32,116 nt of DNA, taken from assembly GCA_964511435.1 (NCBI GenBank), contig CAZEFH010000008.1, positions 1 to 32,116 on the forward strand, read 5' to 3'. Positions 23,444 to 30,969 of this stretch are shown in pieces (the stretch's first letter is position 1; the number at the start of each line of letters is the position of its first letter). The notes under the pieces were generated by a model. It had not been told where the DNA came from. It ran no database searches and was given only the letters and a program-made list of their open reading frames with translations. The position numbers and the translations under genes were made by a program. The stretch is from JBGSPL01 sp964511435 (GTDB taxonomy: Bacteria > Patescibacteriota > CPR2 > UBA1875 > CAIMLA01).

Positions 23444-23452
23444 TTGTATACT
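23424..23452 (+). promoter_or_regulatory. promoter for the rplC-secY gene run
   Basis: TTGACT (23424-23429), a 17-base spacer and TATACT (23447-23452). It is the first promoter for the long ribosomal run after the cassette, and a leader of about 110 bases with a CAGGCAAG/CTTGGCTG stem follows. Confidence 0.7.
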
Positions 23453-23568
23453 TATTCATGCACAAATTAAGTACAAAACCTTCGGGGGTCAGGCAAGTCA
23501 AAAGATACTGCTTGGCTGTCGAAATGTATTTTGTTGCGCAAAATGTATCAATTAACTAAGGAAGAACA

Positions 23569-24249
23569 ATGAAGGCATTGATCGGTAAAAAAATCGGCAT
23601 GACCCACATCTTTGATGAAAAGGGTGTCGTAGTACCGGTGACCGTCATAGAGGCGGGACCATGTACTGTTGTTCAAGTTAAAACAGTCGAGAAAGACGGA
23701 TATTCAGCCGTTCAGCTTGGCTTTGGCTTGGACAAGAACGTGAACAAGCCTATGGCTGGCCACGTCAAGAAATCCGGCGCAGTACCTAAAGTTCTGCGTG
23801 AGTTTGACTACGTAGTAACAGAAGCTGCAGAGGGTTCACCCAGTGAAATCTCGCAAGGCGAGACCGCTGAAAGCGGTATTTCACAGGGTAAAGAAGTCTC
23901 TGGAGTAAAAGTCGGTGATATTTTCACCGTCGAAGTATTTGAAGCGGGCGATAAGGTAGCCACAACTGGAACCTCGAAGGGTAAAGGTTTTGCTGGTACT
24001 ATCAAACGCCATAATTTCCATCGTGGACCAAAGACCCATGGTTCGCACAACTATCGTGCACCAGGATCTATCGGTGCTGGTTATCCTCAGCATGTTATGA
24101 AGGGGATGAAGATGGCTGGCCACATGGGTGCCGAGCAGGTAACTGTAAAGAACCTAGAAATCGTGGCAGTTGACAAGACAAATAACACCATTGCGATTAA
24201 GGGTGCAGTTCCTGGACCACGCAAGGGTATTGTAGTGGTGAGAGGTTAG
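23569..24249 (+). CDS. rplC: 50S ribosomal protein L3 (uL3) with a palindrome-derived insert
   Basis: Early-assembly 23S rRNA-binding protein whose central loop reaches the peptidyl transferase centre. The 226-residue product begins MKALIGKKIGMTHIF and has GTSKGKGFAGTIKRHNF and GPKTHGSHNYRAPGSIG. It is about 18 residues longer than typical L3 (about 205-210). The excess maps to residues about 90-107 (SPSEISQGETAESGISQG), encoded by the palindromic element at 23838-23889. The flanking family motifs stay in frame. AAGGAAGAAC precedes the ATG. It is the first gene after the cassette and has its own promoter. Confidence 0.97.
   Translation: MKALIGKKIGMTHIFDEKGVVVPVTVIEAGPCTVVQVKTVEKDGYSAVQLGFGLDKNVNKPMAGHVKKSGAVPKVLREFDYVVTEAAEGSPSEISQGETAESGISQGKEVSGVKVGDIFTVEVFEAGDKVATTGTSKGKGFAGTIKRHNFHRGPKTHGSHNYRAPGSIGAGYPQHVMKGMKMAGHMGAEQVTVKNLEIVAVDKTNNTIAIKGAVPGPRKGIVVVRG
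23838..23889. repeat. 52-base three-way-junction palindrome inside rplC
   Basis: Outer arms ACCC-A-GTGAAAT and ATTTCAC-A-GGGT pair with one A-A mismatch. Between them two perfect hairpins abut with no free base: CTCGC-AAG-GCGAG and ACCGCT-GAA-AGCGGT. The arrangement is a cloverleaf-like mobile palindrome, not ordinary coding sequence. Confidence 0.85.
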
Positions 24250-24251
24250 TT

Positions 24252-24866
24252 ATGAAAATATCTGTATATGATGCTAAAGGAGTCAAAGGGGACGCTCGTG
24301 ACGTAAAGGTCACTCTCTTTGATGCACCGGTAAATCCAGCTCTAATCCACGAAGTAGTCATCGCGCAGATGGCTGATCGTCGCGAAGCTGCCGCTAAGGC
24401 CAAGACTCGCGCTGAAGTTAGTGGTGGCGGCAAGAAACCTTATAAGCAGAAGGGTACTGGCCGTGCTCGTACTGGCTCTATCCGTAACCCACTCTGGCGT
24501 GGTGGTGGTGTAATCTTCGGTCCTACCACTATCCAGCACTTCAAATTGCGCGTTCTTTCAAAGAAGCGTCGTGGAGCTATCCTGTCTGCCCTTGCTACTC
24601 GCAAGAATAATGTAGTTATCCTTGATCAGCTAACAGCTACTAAGACCAAGGAATTTGCGACTATCGCCAACAAGATTGCTGGCAAGAAGCATCTTTATGT
24701 CTTTGCAGGACTTACTGAACAGGCAATCCTAGTTTCTCGCAACGTCGGCGATGTTCGTGTGACTGATGCTCGTAATCTAAATGTATATGATATTCTCTGG
24801 GCTGACACCATTGTTTTTGTTGGTGAAGCGCTCGAGAGTGCAAATAAATATTGGGAGGCTAAATAA
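24252..24866 (+). CDS. rplD: 50S ribosomal protein L4 (uL4)
   Basis: Lines the peptide exit tunnel; in E. coli it also represses the S10 operon. The 204-residue protein has the extended tunnel loop GGGKKPYKQKGTGRARTGSIR with WRGGGVIFGP after it, the diagnostic L4 segment. It starts 2 bases after rplC, with its SD inside the rplC end, so translation is probably coupled. Its TAA overlaps the ATG of rplW by one base. Confidence 0.97.
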   Translation: MKISVYDAKGVKGDARDVKVTLFDAPVNPALIHEVVIAQMADRREAAAKAKTRAEVSGGGKKPYKQKGTGRARTGSIRNPLWRGGGVIFGPTTIQHFKLRVLSKKRRGAILSALATRKNNVVILDQLTATKTKEFATIANKIAGKKHLYVFAGLTEQAILVSRNVGDVRVTDARNLNVYDILWADTIVFVGEALESANKYWEAK

Positions 24867-25150
24867 TGGAACAGTTACGCGTCCTAAAGCGCCCAGTAAT
24901 CTCAGAAAAGGGCTTCTCAGCAACTGAAGCAGGTAAGTATGTTTTTGTCGTCGACAACGCTGCTACCAAGACAGAGATTAAACAGGCAGTAGAAAAGGCC
25001 TTCTCGGTACATGTTGTCAGTGTCAACACTATCGTTGTCGCCGGTAAGGTAAAGCGCTTTGGTAAGATTTTCGGTAAACGCAGTGATATTAAAAAGGCTA
25101 TCGTCACCGTGAAAAAGGGTGAGTCGATAGAGGATTTTAAGGGGATTTAA
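24866..25150 (+). CDS. rplW: 50S ribosomal protein L23 (uL23)
   Basis: Protein at the tunnel exit and docking site for trigger factor and SRP. The 94-residue product has LKRPVISEKGFSATEAGKYVFVV and the C-terminal GKIFGKRSDIKKAIVTV. Length is normal. Start and upstream stop overlap as TAATG, which implies translational coupling with rplD. Its main chaperone partner, tig, is also in this window. Confidence 0.96.
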   Translation: MEQLRVLKRPVISEKGFSATEAGKYVFVVDNAATKTEIKQAVEKAFSVHVVSVNTIVVAGKVKRFGKIFGKRSDIKKAIVTVKKGESIEDFKGI

Positions 25151-25152
25151 CG

Positions 25153-25992
25153 ATGGGTATTAGAATAGTTAAGCCAACCAGCAATGCCCGCCGCGGAATG
25201 TCCGTCGACGACTTTGCTGATATCACCAAGAAGAGCCCAGAGAAATCCCTCACGGTCGGTCTCAAAAGCCGTGCTGGTCGTAACTCTCAGGGCAAGATTA
25301 CCGTTCGTCATCGCGGCGGCGGGGTCAAGCGTCTCTATCGTCTAGTAGACTTCAAGATGCTTGGAAATGAAACTGTGACTGTAGAGTCTATCGAGTATGA
25401 TCCAAATCGTTCTGCTCGTATCGCTCTTGTCGTAAAGGCAGACGGAACCAAGGCTTACATCGTTGCTCCTACTGGAGTAAAGGTTGGCGCTAAGCTAGTT
25501 TTTGGCGAAGAAGCTGAGATTCGTAATGGTAACCGCAAGGCACTCAAAGATATCCCAGTCGGTACCATCGTTTTTGCTGTCGAAATGGAGCCTGGTAAGG
25601 GTTCACAGCTTGCTCGTTCTGCTGGTACCAAGATTCAGATCATGGCCAAAGAAGGTGGAATGGTTCAGCTCAAGCTTCCTTCAGGGGAAATTCGTCTCGT
25701 CTCAGAGCGTTGCGCTGCTACTATCGGTACTGTATCAAATTCAGAACATAGCAATATCAAGATTGGTAAAGCTGGTCGTACTCGTCTGATGGGCTTCCGT
25801 CCTAGCGTTCGTGGTAAGGCCATGAACCCAGTAGACCATCCTCATGGTGGTGGTGAAGGTGGTACTTCTATCGCTCTGATGGGCGGTCCGAAGACTCCTT
25901 GGGGTGCGCCTGCTCTTGGTAAGAAGACCCGAAATAAGAAGAAACTATCTAGTAAATTTATTGTTAAAGGCCGTAAGAAGGGCCGTAAGTAA
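25153..25992 (+). CDS. rplB: 50S ribosomal protein L2 (uL2)
   Basis: One of the most conserved 50S proteins, needed for subunit association and for the peptidyl transferase centre. The 279-residue protein shows GRNSQGKITVRHRGGG near the N-terminus and the diagnostic NPVDHPHGGGEGG followed by GGPKTPWGAPALGKKTRNKKK. Length is normal (about 273-280). It starts 2 bases after rplW, and rpsS follows after 10 bases. Confidence 0.98.
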   Translation: MGIRIVKPTSNARRGMSVDDFADITKKSPEKSLTVGLKSRAGRNSQGKITVRHRGGGVKRLYRLVDFKMLGNETVTVESIEYDPNRSARIALVVKADGTKAYIVAPTGVKVGAKLVFGEEAEIRNGNRKALKDIPVGTIVFAVEMEPGKGSQLARSAGTKIQIMAKEGGMVQLKLPSGEIRLVSERCAATIGTVSNSEHSNIKIGKAGRTRLMGFRPSVRGKAMNPVDHPHGGGEGGTSIALMGGPKTPWGAPALGKKTRNKKKLSSKFIVKGRKKGRK

Positions 25993-26002
25993 GAGGTAAG
26001 AT

Positions 26003-26275
26003 ATGTCAAGATCACTCAAAAAAGGTCCATACATTGACGAACGCCTCGTGCGTAAAGTCGACGCCCTCGGCGGTGACAAGAAAGTCATCAAGACTTGGTC
26101 ACGTGCTGCGGTCATCATTCCTGAGTTCGTTGGTCATACTTTTGCAGTTCACAATGGCAAAGAGCATATTGCTGTCTTTGTATCTGAGAATATGGTAGGA
26201 CATCGTCTCGGTGAATTCTCACCAACCCGTAAGTTTCGTGGTCATGGTGGTAAGCTCGCGAAAGGGAAGAAGTAA
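26003..26275 (+). CDS. rpsS: 30S ribosomal protein S19 (uS19)
   Basis: 30S head protein that contacts P-site tRNA and bridges to the 50S. The 90-residue product has the family pattern SRSLKKGPYIDERL at the start, IKTWSRAAVIIPEFVGHTF in the middle and the C-terminal GHRLGEFSPTRKFRGHGG. GAGGT precedes the ATG. Its TAA overlaps the ATG of rplV. Confidence 0.97.
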   Translation: MSRSLKKGPYIDERLVRKVDALGGDKKVIKTWSRAAVIIPEFVGHTFAVHNGKEHIAVFVSENMVGHRLGEFSPTRKFRGHGGKLAKGKK

Positions 26276-26676
26276 TGGAAGTTCGTGCAGTAGAAAAATA
26301 TATCCGTATTTCTCCTAAAAAGGCGAGACTCGTAGCTGATATCGTTCGTGGTCAGAAAGCTGACAATGCTCTGACTACCCTAAAGTTTATGCCAAAGAAG
26401 GCCGCGGGCATTATCTATAAGGCACTTAATTCAGCTGTTTCTAACGCTGTAAATAATGCCGGCATCGCTCGTGAGGATCTCGTAATCTCGAAGATTACCG
26501 TCGATCAAGGGCCAAGCCTGAAGCGTTTTCGACCACGTTCCAAGGGTATGGCATCACCACTCCTGAAGCGTACTAGTCATATTACAGTCGTTGTCGCTGG
26601 TGAGGCTGCTAAGAAAGATGCTAAGCCAAAGGTAGAGAAGGAAGTCGCTAAGACTGACGAGAAGGAGGCCAAGTAA
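26275..26676 (+). CDS. rplV: 50S ribosomal protein L22 (uL22)
   Basis: Tunnel-lining protein whose loop is a macrolide-resistance site in other bacteria. The 133-residue product has KYIRISPKKARLVADIVRG and the loop region RFRPRSKGMASPLLKRTSHITVVV. After the family core a charged Lys/Glu/Ala tail of about 25 residues extends the protein (typical length about 110). TAATG overlaps couple it to both rpsS and rpsC. Confidence 0.96.
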   Translation: MEVRAVEKYIRISPKKARLVADIVRGQKADNALTTLKFMPKKAAGIIYKALNSAVSNAVNNAGIAREDLVISKITVDQGPSLKRFRPRSKGMASPLLKRTSHITVVVAGEAAKKDAKPKVEKEVAKTDEKEAK

Positions 26677-27341
26677 TGGGTCACAAAGTAAATCCAATCA
26701 GTTTCCGTCTTCAAGTGAACAAGAACTGGACCTCACGTTGGTTTTCTAAACGTGACTATGCCAAGCTTCTTCACGAAGACATTGCAATCCGTAAGTTTAT
26801 TCTAAGTTCACTTGGGATGCGTGCTGGTATTGCTAATGTTGAGATTGATCGTAATGCAAATCAAATCAGCATTGCTATTCATACTGCTAAGCCAGGTGTC
26901 GTTATCGGACGTGGTGGTGCAGGAGCAACGGAGCTCAAGGCAAAACTAGGTAAGCTTACTACTGGTAAAATCAAAGACATCAATGTTTATGAAGTCAAGA
27001 ATCCAGATGCAAGCGCTCAAATTATTGCCGATAATATTGCTCAACAGCTTGAGCGTCGTATCGCTTTCAAGCGTGCAATGCGCCAGACTGTTGAAAAGGC
27101 ACAGCGTGCCGGTGTAAAGGGTGTCAAAATCATGGTTGGCGGTCGCTTGAACGGTGCCGACATCGCTAGAAGCGAATATGTGATTAAGGGCAAGATCCCT
27201 CTAGCTACTATCGATGCTGACATTCAGTATGCGACTAGTCGAGCTAAGACTACTTACGGTATCCTTGGCATCAAGGTCTGGGTGTACAACGGCATGAATG
27301 AGACCAAGAAGAAATCGGAGGCTAAGAATGTTACAGCCTAA
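26676..27341 (+). CDS. rpsC: 30S ribosomal protein S3 (uS3)
   Basis: mRNA-entry-channel protein with helicase-like function. The 221-residue protein starts MGHKVNPISFRL, carries a KH domain with VVIGRGGAGATELKAKL, and then the C-terminal domain with GVKGVKIMVGGRLNGADIARSE and TTYGILGIKVWVYNG. Length is normal. The start overlaps the rplV stop, and its last 14 bases overlap rplP. Confidence 0.97.
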   Translation: MGHKVNPISFRLQVNKNWTSRWFSKRDYAKLLHEDIAIRKFILSSLGMRAGIANVEIDRNANQISIAIHTAKPGVVIGRGGAGATELKAKLGKLTTGKIKDINVYEVKNPDASAQIIADNIAQQLERRIAFKRAMRQTVEKAQRAGVKGVKIMVGGRLNGADIARSEYVIKGKIPLATIDADIQYATSRAKTTYGILGIKVWVYNGMNETKKKSEAKNVTA

Positions 27342-27759
27342 GAAAACCAAATATCGTAAAATGCAGAAAAATCCACAGACTGGCAAGGCTACTCGTGGTA
27401 CTGAGATTGACTTCGGTAAGTACGCCATCAAGGCACTTGAACCTGCCTGGATTACATCTCGTCAGATAGAAGCAGCTCGTCGTGCGATGACTCGTTATAT
27501 CAAGCGTGGCGGTAAAATCTGGATCCGCATATTCCCAGACAAGCCAATTACCAAGAAGCCAAACGAAGTCCGTATGGGTAGTGGTAAGGGTTCACTAGAT
27601 CACTATGCAGCAGTAGTAAAGCCGGGCAGAATCCTCTTCGAGATGGATGGTGTCGCACCAGAAGTTGCTAAAGAGGCTTTACGTCTCGCTACTCACAAGC
27701 TTCCAATCAAAACCAAGATATTAGTGAAAGATAGTGTAGGAGAAACCCATGAAAGCTAA
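27328..27759 (+). CDS. rplP: 50S ribosomal protein L16 (uL16)
   Basis: 50S protein next to the A-site tRNA elbow, late in assembly. The 143-residue product begins MLQPKKTKYRKMQK, with GTEIDFGKYAIKALEPAWITSRQIEAARRAMTR-type sequence and VRMGSGKGSLDHYAAVVKPG. ATG 27328 is chosen from family alignment and the GGAGG before it; a longer frame from 27298 would be overlap with rpsC. It overlaps rpmC by 11 bases at its 3' end. Confidence 0.97.
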   Translation: MLQPKKTKYRKMQKNPQTGKATRGTEIDFGKYAIKALEPAWITSRQIEAARRAMTRYIKRGGKIWIRIFPDKPITKKPNEVRMGSGKGSLDHYAAVVKPGRILFEMDGVAPEVAKEALRLATHKLPIKTKILVKDSVGETHES

Positions 27760-27988
27760 AGAACTCGTCGAAAAAGACGTAAAAGCACTTCAGAAGCTTC
27801 TCGCCGAGACTGAGGCTAAACTCCTCAAGGACCGTTTCGCTATCGCTGGTAGAGAGCTGACACAGGTAAGTGAAGTATCAAAGAGCCGTAAGCTCGTTGC
27901 GCAGATCAAGACTGTTCTCCGTGAACGCGAGATCTTCGAAGCAGAGAAGAAGGTCGCCCAGCCTAAGGCGGGTGAAGGGGATAAATAG
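27749..27988 (+). CDS. rpmC: 50S ribosomal protein L29 (uL29)
   Basis: Small two-helix protein at the tunnel exit beside L23. The 79-residue product starts MKAKELVEKDVKALQKLL and has the family helix LLKDRFAIAGRELTQVSEVSKSRKLVAQIKTVLRERE; a short charged tail follows. Start overlaps the rplP 3' end by 11 bases, so translation is probably coupled. rpsQ begins one base after its stop. Confidence 0.93.
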   Translation: MKAKELVEKDVKALQKLLAETEAKLLKDRFAIAGRELTQVSEVSKSRKLVAQIKTVLREREIFEAEKKVAQPKAGEGDK

Positions 27989-27989
27989 G

Positions 27990-28241
27990 ATGAAAAGAAC
28001 ACTTAGAGGTAAGGTTGTTTCAGACAAGATGGATAAAACCATTAGCGTTCTCGTAGAGCGCGTCAAAGAGCACACAATCTACAAAAAGAAGTATACCGTA
28101 ACCAAGAAATTTGCGGCTCACGATGAGGTAGGCAAGGCTAAGGTCGGTGATATGGTTGAAATCGAGGAATCACGTCCGCTTTCAGCGACTAAACGTTGGA
28201 GTCTTTCGAAAGTTTTGACCGCAAAGGATTTGGAGAAATAA
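27990..28241 (+). CDS. rpsQ: 30S ribosomal protein S17 (uS17)
   Basis: OB-fold 16S rRNA-binding protein of the 30S body. The 83-residue product reads RTLRGKVVSDKMDKTISVLVERVKEH, then HDEVGKAKVGDMVEIEESRPLSATKRW, which is diagnostic. ATG 27990 matches the family N-terminus; an in-frame start at 27870 would only translate the rpmC region in another frame. It sits one base from both neighbours. Confidence 0.96.
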   Translation: MKRTLRGKVVSDKMDKTISVLVERVKEHTIYKKKYTVTKKFAAHDEVGKAKVGDMVEIEESRPLSATKRWSLSKVLTAKDLEK

Positions 28242-28242
28242 G

Positions 28243-28611
28243 ATGGTTCAACACATGACTCGACTCAAAGTTGCCGATAATACCGGTGCCAAGGAAGTAA
28301 TGTGTATCAAGGTTCTTGGTGGTTCAAAACGCCGCTATGCTAGCCTTGGTGATGTCATCATTGTTTCCGTAAAAACCGCTATGCCAGGGGGAAATGCTAA
28401 GAAAAAGGAAGTTGCTCGCGCTGTGGTAGTGAGAGTGCATAAGGATTTCATCCGTCCTGATGGCTCAACGATTAAGTTTGATGACAATGCTGTCGTCCTG
28501 ATTGATAAAAATAACCAGCCTCGCGGTACTCGTATCTTTGGCCCGGTTGCACGTGAACTACGTGAAAAGGGCTATATGAAGATTGTGTCGCTTGCGCCGG
28601 AAGTATTGTAG
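28243..28611 (+). CDS. rplN: 50S ribosomal protein L14 (uL14)
   Basis: 50S protein at the subunit interface and binding site of the silencing factor RsfS. The 122-residue product, the normal length, begins MVQHMTRLKVADNTGAKEV and has KEVARAVVVRVHKDFIRPDGS and the end ARELREKGYMKIVSLAPEVL. It starts 1 base after rpsQ. Confidence 0.97.
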   Translation: MVQHMTRLKVADNTGAKEVMCIKVLGGSKRRYASLGDVIIVSVKTAMPGGNAKKKEVARAVVVRVHKDFIRPDGSTIKFDDNAVVLIDKNNQPRGTRIFGPVARELREKGYMKIVSLAPEVL

Positions 28612-28618
28612 GTGAAGT

Positions 28619-28936
28619 ATGAAAATAGTAAAGAATGACAAAGTATACATTACTGCCGGTAAGGACAAAGGTAAAACTGGCGAAGTAAGCAAGGTTCTGC
28701 CTAAAGAGAACAAGGTTATTGTTGCTGGACTTAACTTGGTCAAAAAGGCGGTTAAGGCAAGTAAGAAGAATGCTGCTGGTGGCATACTTGAGATAGCTAA
28801 GCCACTTCCAGTTTCGAACGTGGCCCTAGTATGTTCCAAGTGCGGCAAGCCGACTCGTGTCGGTACCCTTATAGCTAAAGACGGCAAGAAGGCACGTGTG
28901 TGCAAAAAGTGTCAGTCAGTGCAGAAGGAGTCTTAA
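28619..28936 (+). CDS. rplX: 50S ribosomal protein L24 (uL24), zinc-ribbon form
   Basis: Early 50S assembly initiator near the tunnel exit. The 105-residue product has the KOW motif (YITAGKDKGKTGEVSKVLPKEN) and, in the C-terminal half, CSKCGKPTRVG and then VCKKCQ. These four cysteines make a probable zinc ribbon, present in some bacterial L24 proteins and lost in others. It lies between rplN (7 bases) and rplE (1 base). Confidence 0.96.
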   Translation: MKIVKNDKVYITAGKDKGKTGEVSKVLPKENKVIVAGLNLVKKAVKASKKNAAGGILEIAKPLPVSNVALVCSKCGKPTRVGTLIAKDGKKARVCKKCQSVQKES

Positions 28937-28937
28937 G

Positions 28938-29477
28938 ATGGCAAGAATGAAAGATTTCTATAATGATAAGGTAACTATCGATCTGAAGCATGAGTTTGGC
29001 TATAAGAATCTGCATCAGATTCCAAAGATTACTAAGGTTGTTGTAAACGCTGGTGTTGGCCGTGCTTCTGCTGATTCTAAATTGATTGACCCAGTCATCG
29101 CAGGGCTCACCAAGATTACTGGACAAGCTCCGGTCGTCAATAAGGCTCGTAAGTCTATCGCGGGATTTAAAATCCGTGAAGGTATGACCGTAGGTGCTAG
29201 TGTTACTCTTCGCGGCGAAAGAATGTATGAGTTTCTAGACCGCCTGGTGAATGTCGCGCTTCCACGTGTCCGTGACTTCCGTGGTATCAAGGGTACTGCC
29301 TTTGATGGTACTGGTAATTACTCCTTGGGTATTAAGGAGCATGGTGTTTTCCCAGAGATTAGCTTTGAAGAAGCTACCACTCCATTTAGTCTTCAGGTGA
29401 ATGTTTCGACAACTGCGAAGACTGATGCAGAAGGCAAGGCACTGTTAACTAAACTTGGTTTTCCATTTAAGGATTAG
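28938..29477 (+). CDS. rplE: 50S ribosomal protein L5 (uL5)
   Basis: 5S rRNA-binding protein of the central protuberance that contacts P-site tRNA. The 179-residue product, normal length, has QIPKITKVVVNAGVGRA near the start, GQAPVVNKARKSIAGFKIREG in the middle and FDGTGNYSLGIKEHGVFPEI near the end. ATG 28938 follows GGAGTCTTAAG and matches the family start; the frame open upstream from 28896 only overlaps rplX. Confidence 0.97.
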   Translation: MARMKDFYNDKVTIDLKHEFGYKNLHQIPKITKVVVNAGVGRASADSKLIDPVIAGLTKITGQAPVVNKARKSIAGFKIREGMTVGASVTLRGERMYEFLDRLVNVALPRVRDFRGIKGTAFDGTGNYSLGIKEHGVFPEISFEEATTPFSLQVNVSTTAKTDAEGKALLTKLGFPFKD

Positions 29478-29485
29478 AGGATAAT

Positions 29486-29671
29486 ATGGCAAAGAAATCA
29501 CTGATTGCAAAAGCAAAAAGAACGCCAAAGTTCTCGAGTAGAGGATATACACGTTGCGCCCTCTGTGGTCGTCCGCACGGGTATCTACGCAAATTCGACA
29601 TGTGTCGTATTTGTTTCAGAGAGCTGGCAAGCAAGGGAGAAATCCCTGGTGTAACTAAGAGTAGTTGGTAG
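29486..29671 (+). CDS. rpsZ: 30S ribosomal protein S14 type Z (uS14)
   Basis: 30S head protein in the short zinc-binding form. The 61-residue product has CALCGRPHGYLRKFDMCRIC, that is two CxxC pairs that bind zinc, and ends ELASKGEIPGVTKSSW. The zinc form suggests that zinc is normally sufficient in this organism. It is named rpsZ to separate it from the long C-minus form. It sits between rplE and rpsH with 8- and 10-base gaps. Confidence 0.96.
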   Translation: MAKKSLIAKAKRTPKFSSRGYTRCALCGRPHGYLRKFDMCRICFRELASKGEIPGVTKSSW

Positions 29672-29681
29672 GAGTAAAATA

Positions 29682-30059
29682 ATGGCAATAACAGATCCAA
29701 TCGCAGATATGCTGACACGCATCCGCAACGCCCGTCTAGTGGGCAAGGAGAGTGTAGTTATTCCTGCTTCAAAACTCAAAGTTGAGATCCTCAAGGTCCT
29801 TAAAGGTGCAGGCTATATCAGCGACTTTGCACTTGAGAATGACGGTGCTACTATCCTCGCCCGTCTAGCCGGAACCGCAACCAAGAAACTGGTTCGTGTC
29901 TCGAAGCCTGGTCGTCGTGTCTATGTTGGCAAAGAAGAAATTCCTTCAGTCCTTCAGGGACACGGTCTCGTTATCGTCTCTACTTCAAAGGGCGTAATGA
30001 GTGGGGTCGAAGCAAAGAAGCTTGGCCTCGGTGGTGAATTAATCTGTAAAGTTTGGTAG
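29682..30059 (+). CDS. rpsH: 30S ribosomal protein S8 (uS8)
   Basis: Central-domain 16S rRNA-binding protein; in E. coli it is the translational repressor of the spc operon. The 125-residue product has DPIADMLTRIRNARL at the start, RVSKPGRRVYVGKEEIP in the middle and VISTSKGVMSG plus the terminal LGGELICKVW. Slightly shorter than usual (about 130). AGGAG precedes the ATG. Confidence 0.96.
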   Translation: MAITDPIADMLTRIRNARLVGKESVVIPASKLKVEILKVLKGAGYISDFALENDGATILARLAGTATKKLVRVSKPGRRVYVGKEEIPSVLQGHGLVIVSTSKGVMSGVEAKKLGLGGELICKVW

Positions 30060-30068
30060 GAGAGTAAG

Positions 30069-30605
30069 ATGTCTAGAATTGGAAGATTACCGATTACAGT
30101 TCCTGCTGGCGTTACGGTAGAAATTACAGGGAATAATATCAAAGTTACCGGTTCCAAGGGCGAGCTAAGCTATGACTTTTCTGACAAAATTGCAGTAGCA
30201 CTGAATGATGGTGTTATTACACTCTCGAAGAAAGTTGAGGATGTCCAGGCAGCCGAACTCTTTGGACTGACCCGTACCCTGATTGACAATATGGTTGTTG
30301 GAGTTAGCACTGGATTTAAGAAAGAGCTTGAGATTAACGGTATTGGTTACCGTGCCTCAGTTTCTGGAAGCAAACTTGTATTAAACCTGGGTTACTCGCA
30401 CCCGATTGAATATCCTGCTCCGGCCGGTATCTCGCTCGCAGTCGAGAAAAACATCATTATTGTTAGTGGTATCAACAAGCAGCTTGTAGGTCAGGTTGCG
30501 GCTGAGATTCGTGGCTTTAGAAAGCCTGAGCCTTACAAGGGTAAAGGTATTAAATATGTTACTGAACATATCAGACGCAAGGCTGGTAAGACCGGTGCTA
30601 AGTAA
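30069..30605 (+). CDS. rplF: 50S ribosomal protein L6 (uL6)
   Basis: 50S protein near the factor-binding site contacted by EF-G. The 178-residue product, normal length, has MSRIGRLPITVPAGVTV at the start, ELEINGIGYRASVSG and the C-terminal GQVAAEIRGFRKPEPYKGKG, all characteristic. The second half repeats the fold of the first, as in the family. The GGAGAG of the rpsH end provides the SD. Confidence 0.97.
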   Translation: MSRIGRLPITVPAGVTVEITGNNIKVTGSKGELSYDFSDKIAVALNDGVITLSKKVEDVQAAELFGLTRTLIDNMVVGVSTGFKKELEINGIGYRASVSGSKLVLNLGYSHPIEYPAPAGISLAVEKNIIIVSGINKQLVGQVAAEIRGFRKPEPYKGKGIKYVTEHIRRKAGKTGAK

Positions 30606-30616
30606 GGAGATATGAG

Positions 30617-30961
30617 ATGTTAGATAGATTTATGAGTAAGGCAAGACGTCAAAATCGTATCCGTAGTAAAGTGTCCGGTACTGCTGTTCGTCCACGTTTA
30701 GCTGTCGCGACCAGTAACATGCATGTTATCGCTCAGCTTATAGATGACCAGGCCGGTAAGACCCTTGCATATACTAGTGACCTTCTCGTGAAGGCAACTG
30801 GTACCAAGACTGAAAAAGCAGTTAAGGTAGGGGAAAAGATTGCTGAGCTCGCGAAGGCAGCGAAGATTGACACTGTTGTCTTTGATCGTGGCGGCAAGCT
30901 GTATCATGGTCGTGTCAAAGCACTGGCAGAAGCTGCTCGTGCTAAAGGTTTGAAGTTTTAG
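30617..30961 (+). CDS. rplR: 50S ribosomal protein L18 (uL18)
   Basis: 5S rRNA-binding protein of the central protuberance. The 114-residue product has the basic N-terminus (RFMSKARRQNRIRSKVSG), PRLAVATSNMHVIAQLIDDQAGKTLA and the C-terminal VVFDRGGKLYHGRVKALAEAARAKGLKF, which is diagnostic. AAGGAGAT precedes the ATG, and rpsE follows after 8 bases. Confidence 0.96.
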   Translation: MLDRFMSKARRQNRIRSKVSGTAVRPRLAVATSNMHVIAQLIDDQAGKTLAYTSDLLVKATGTKTEKAVKVGEKIAELAKAAKIDTVVFDRGGKLYHGRVKALAEAARAKGLKF

Positions 30962-30969
30962 GAGTGATG

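Noticed and set aside
1409..23889. Palindromes as a CRISPR array
   Set aside because: The copies are far apart, belong to at least two families and lie in genes. There is no regular repeat-spacer pattern and no cas gene.
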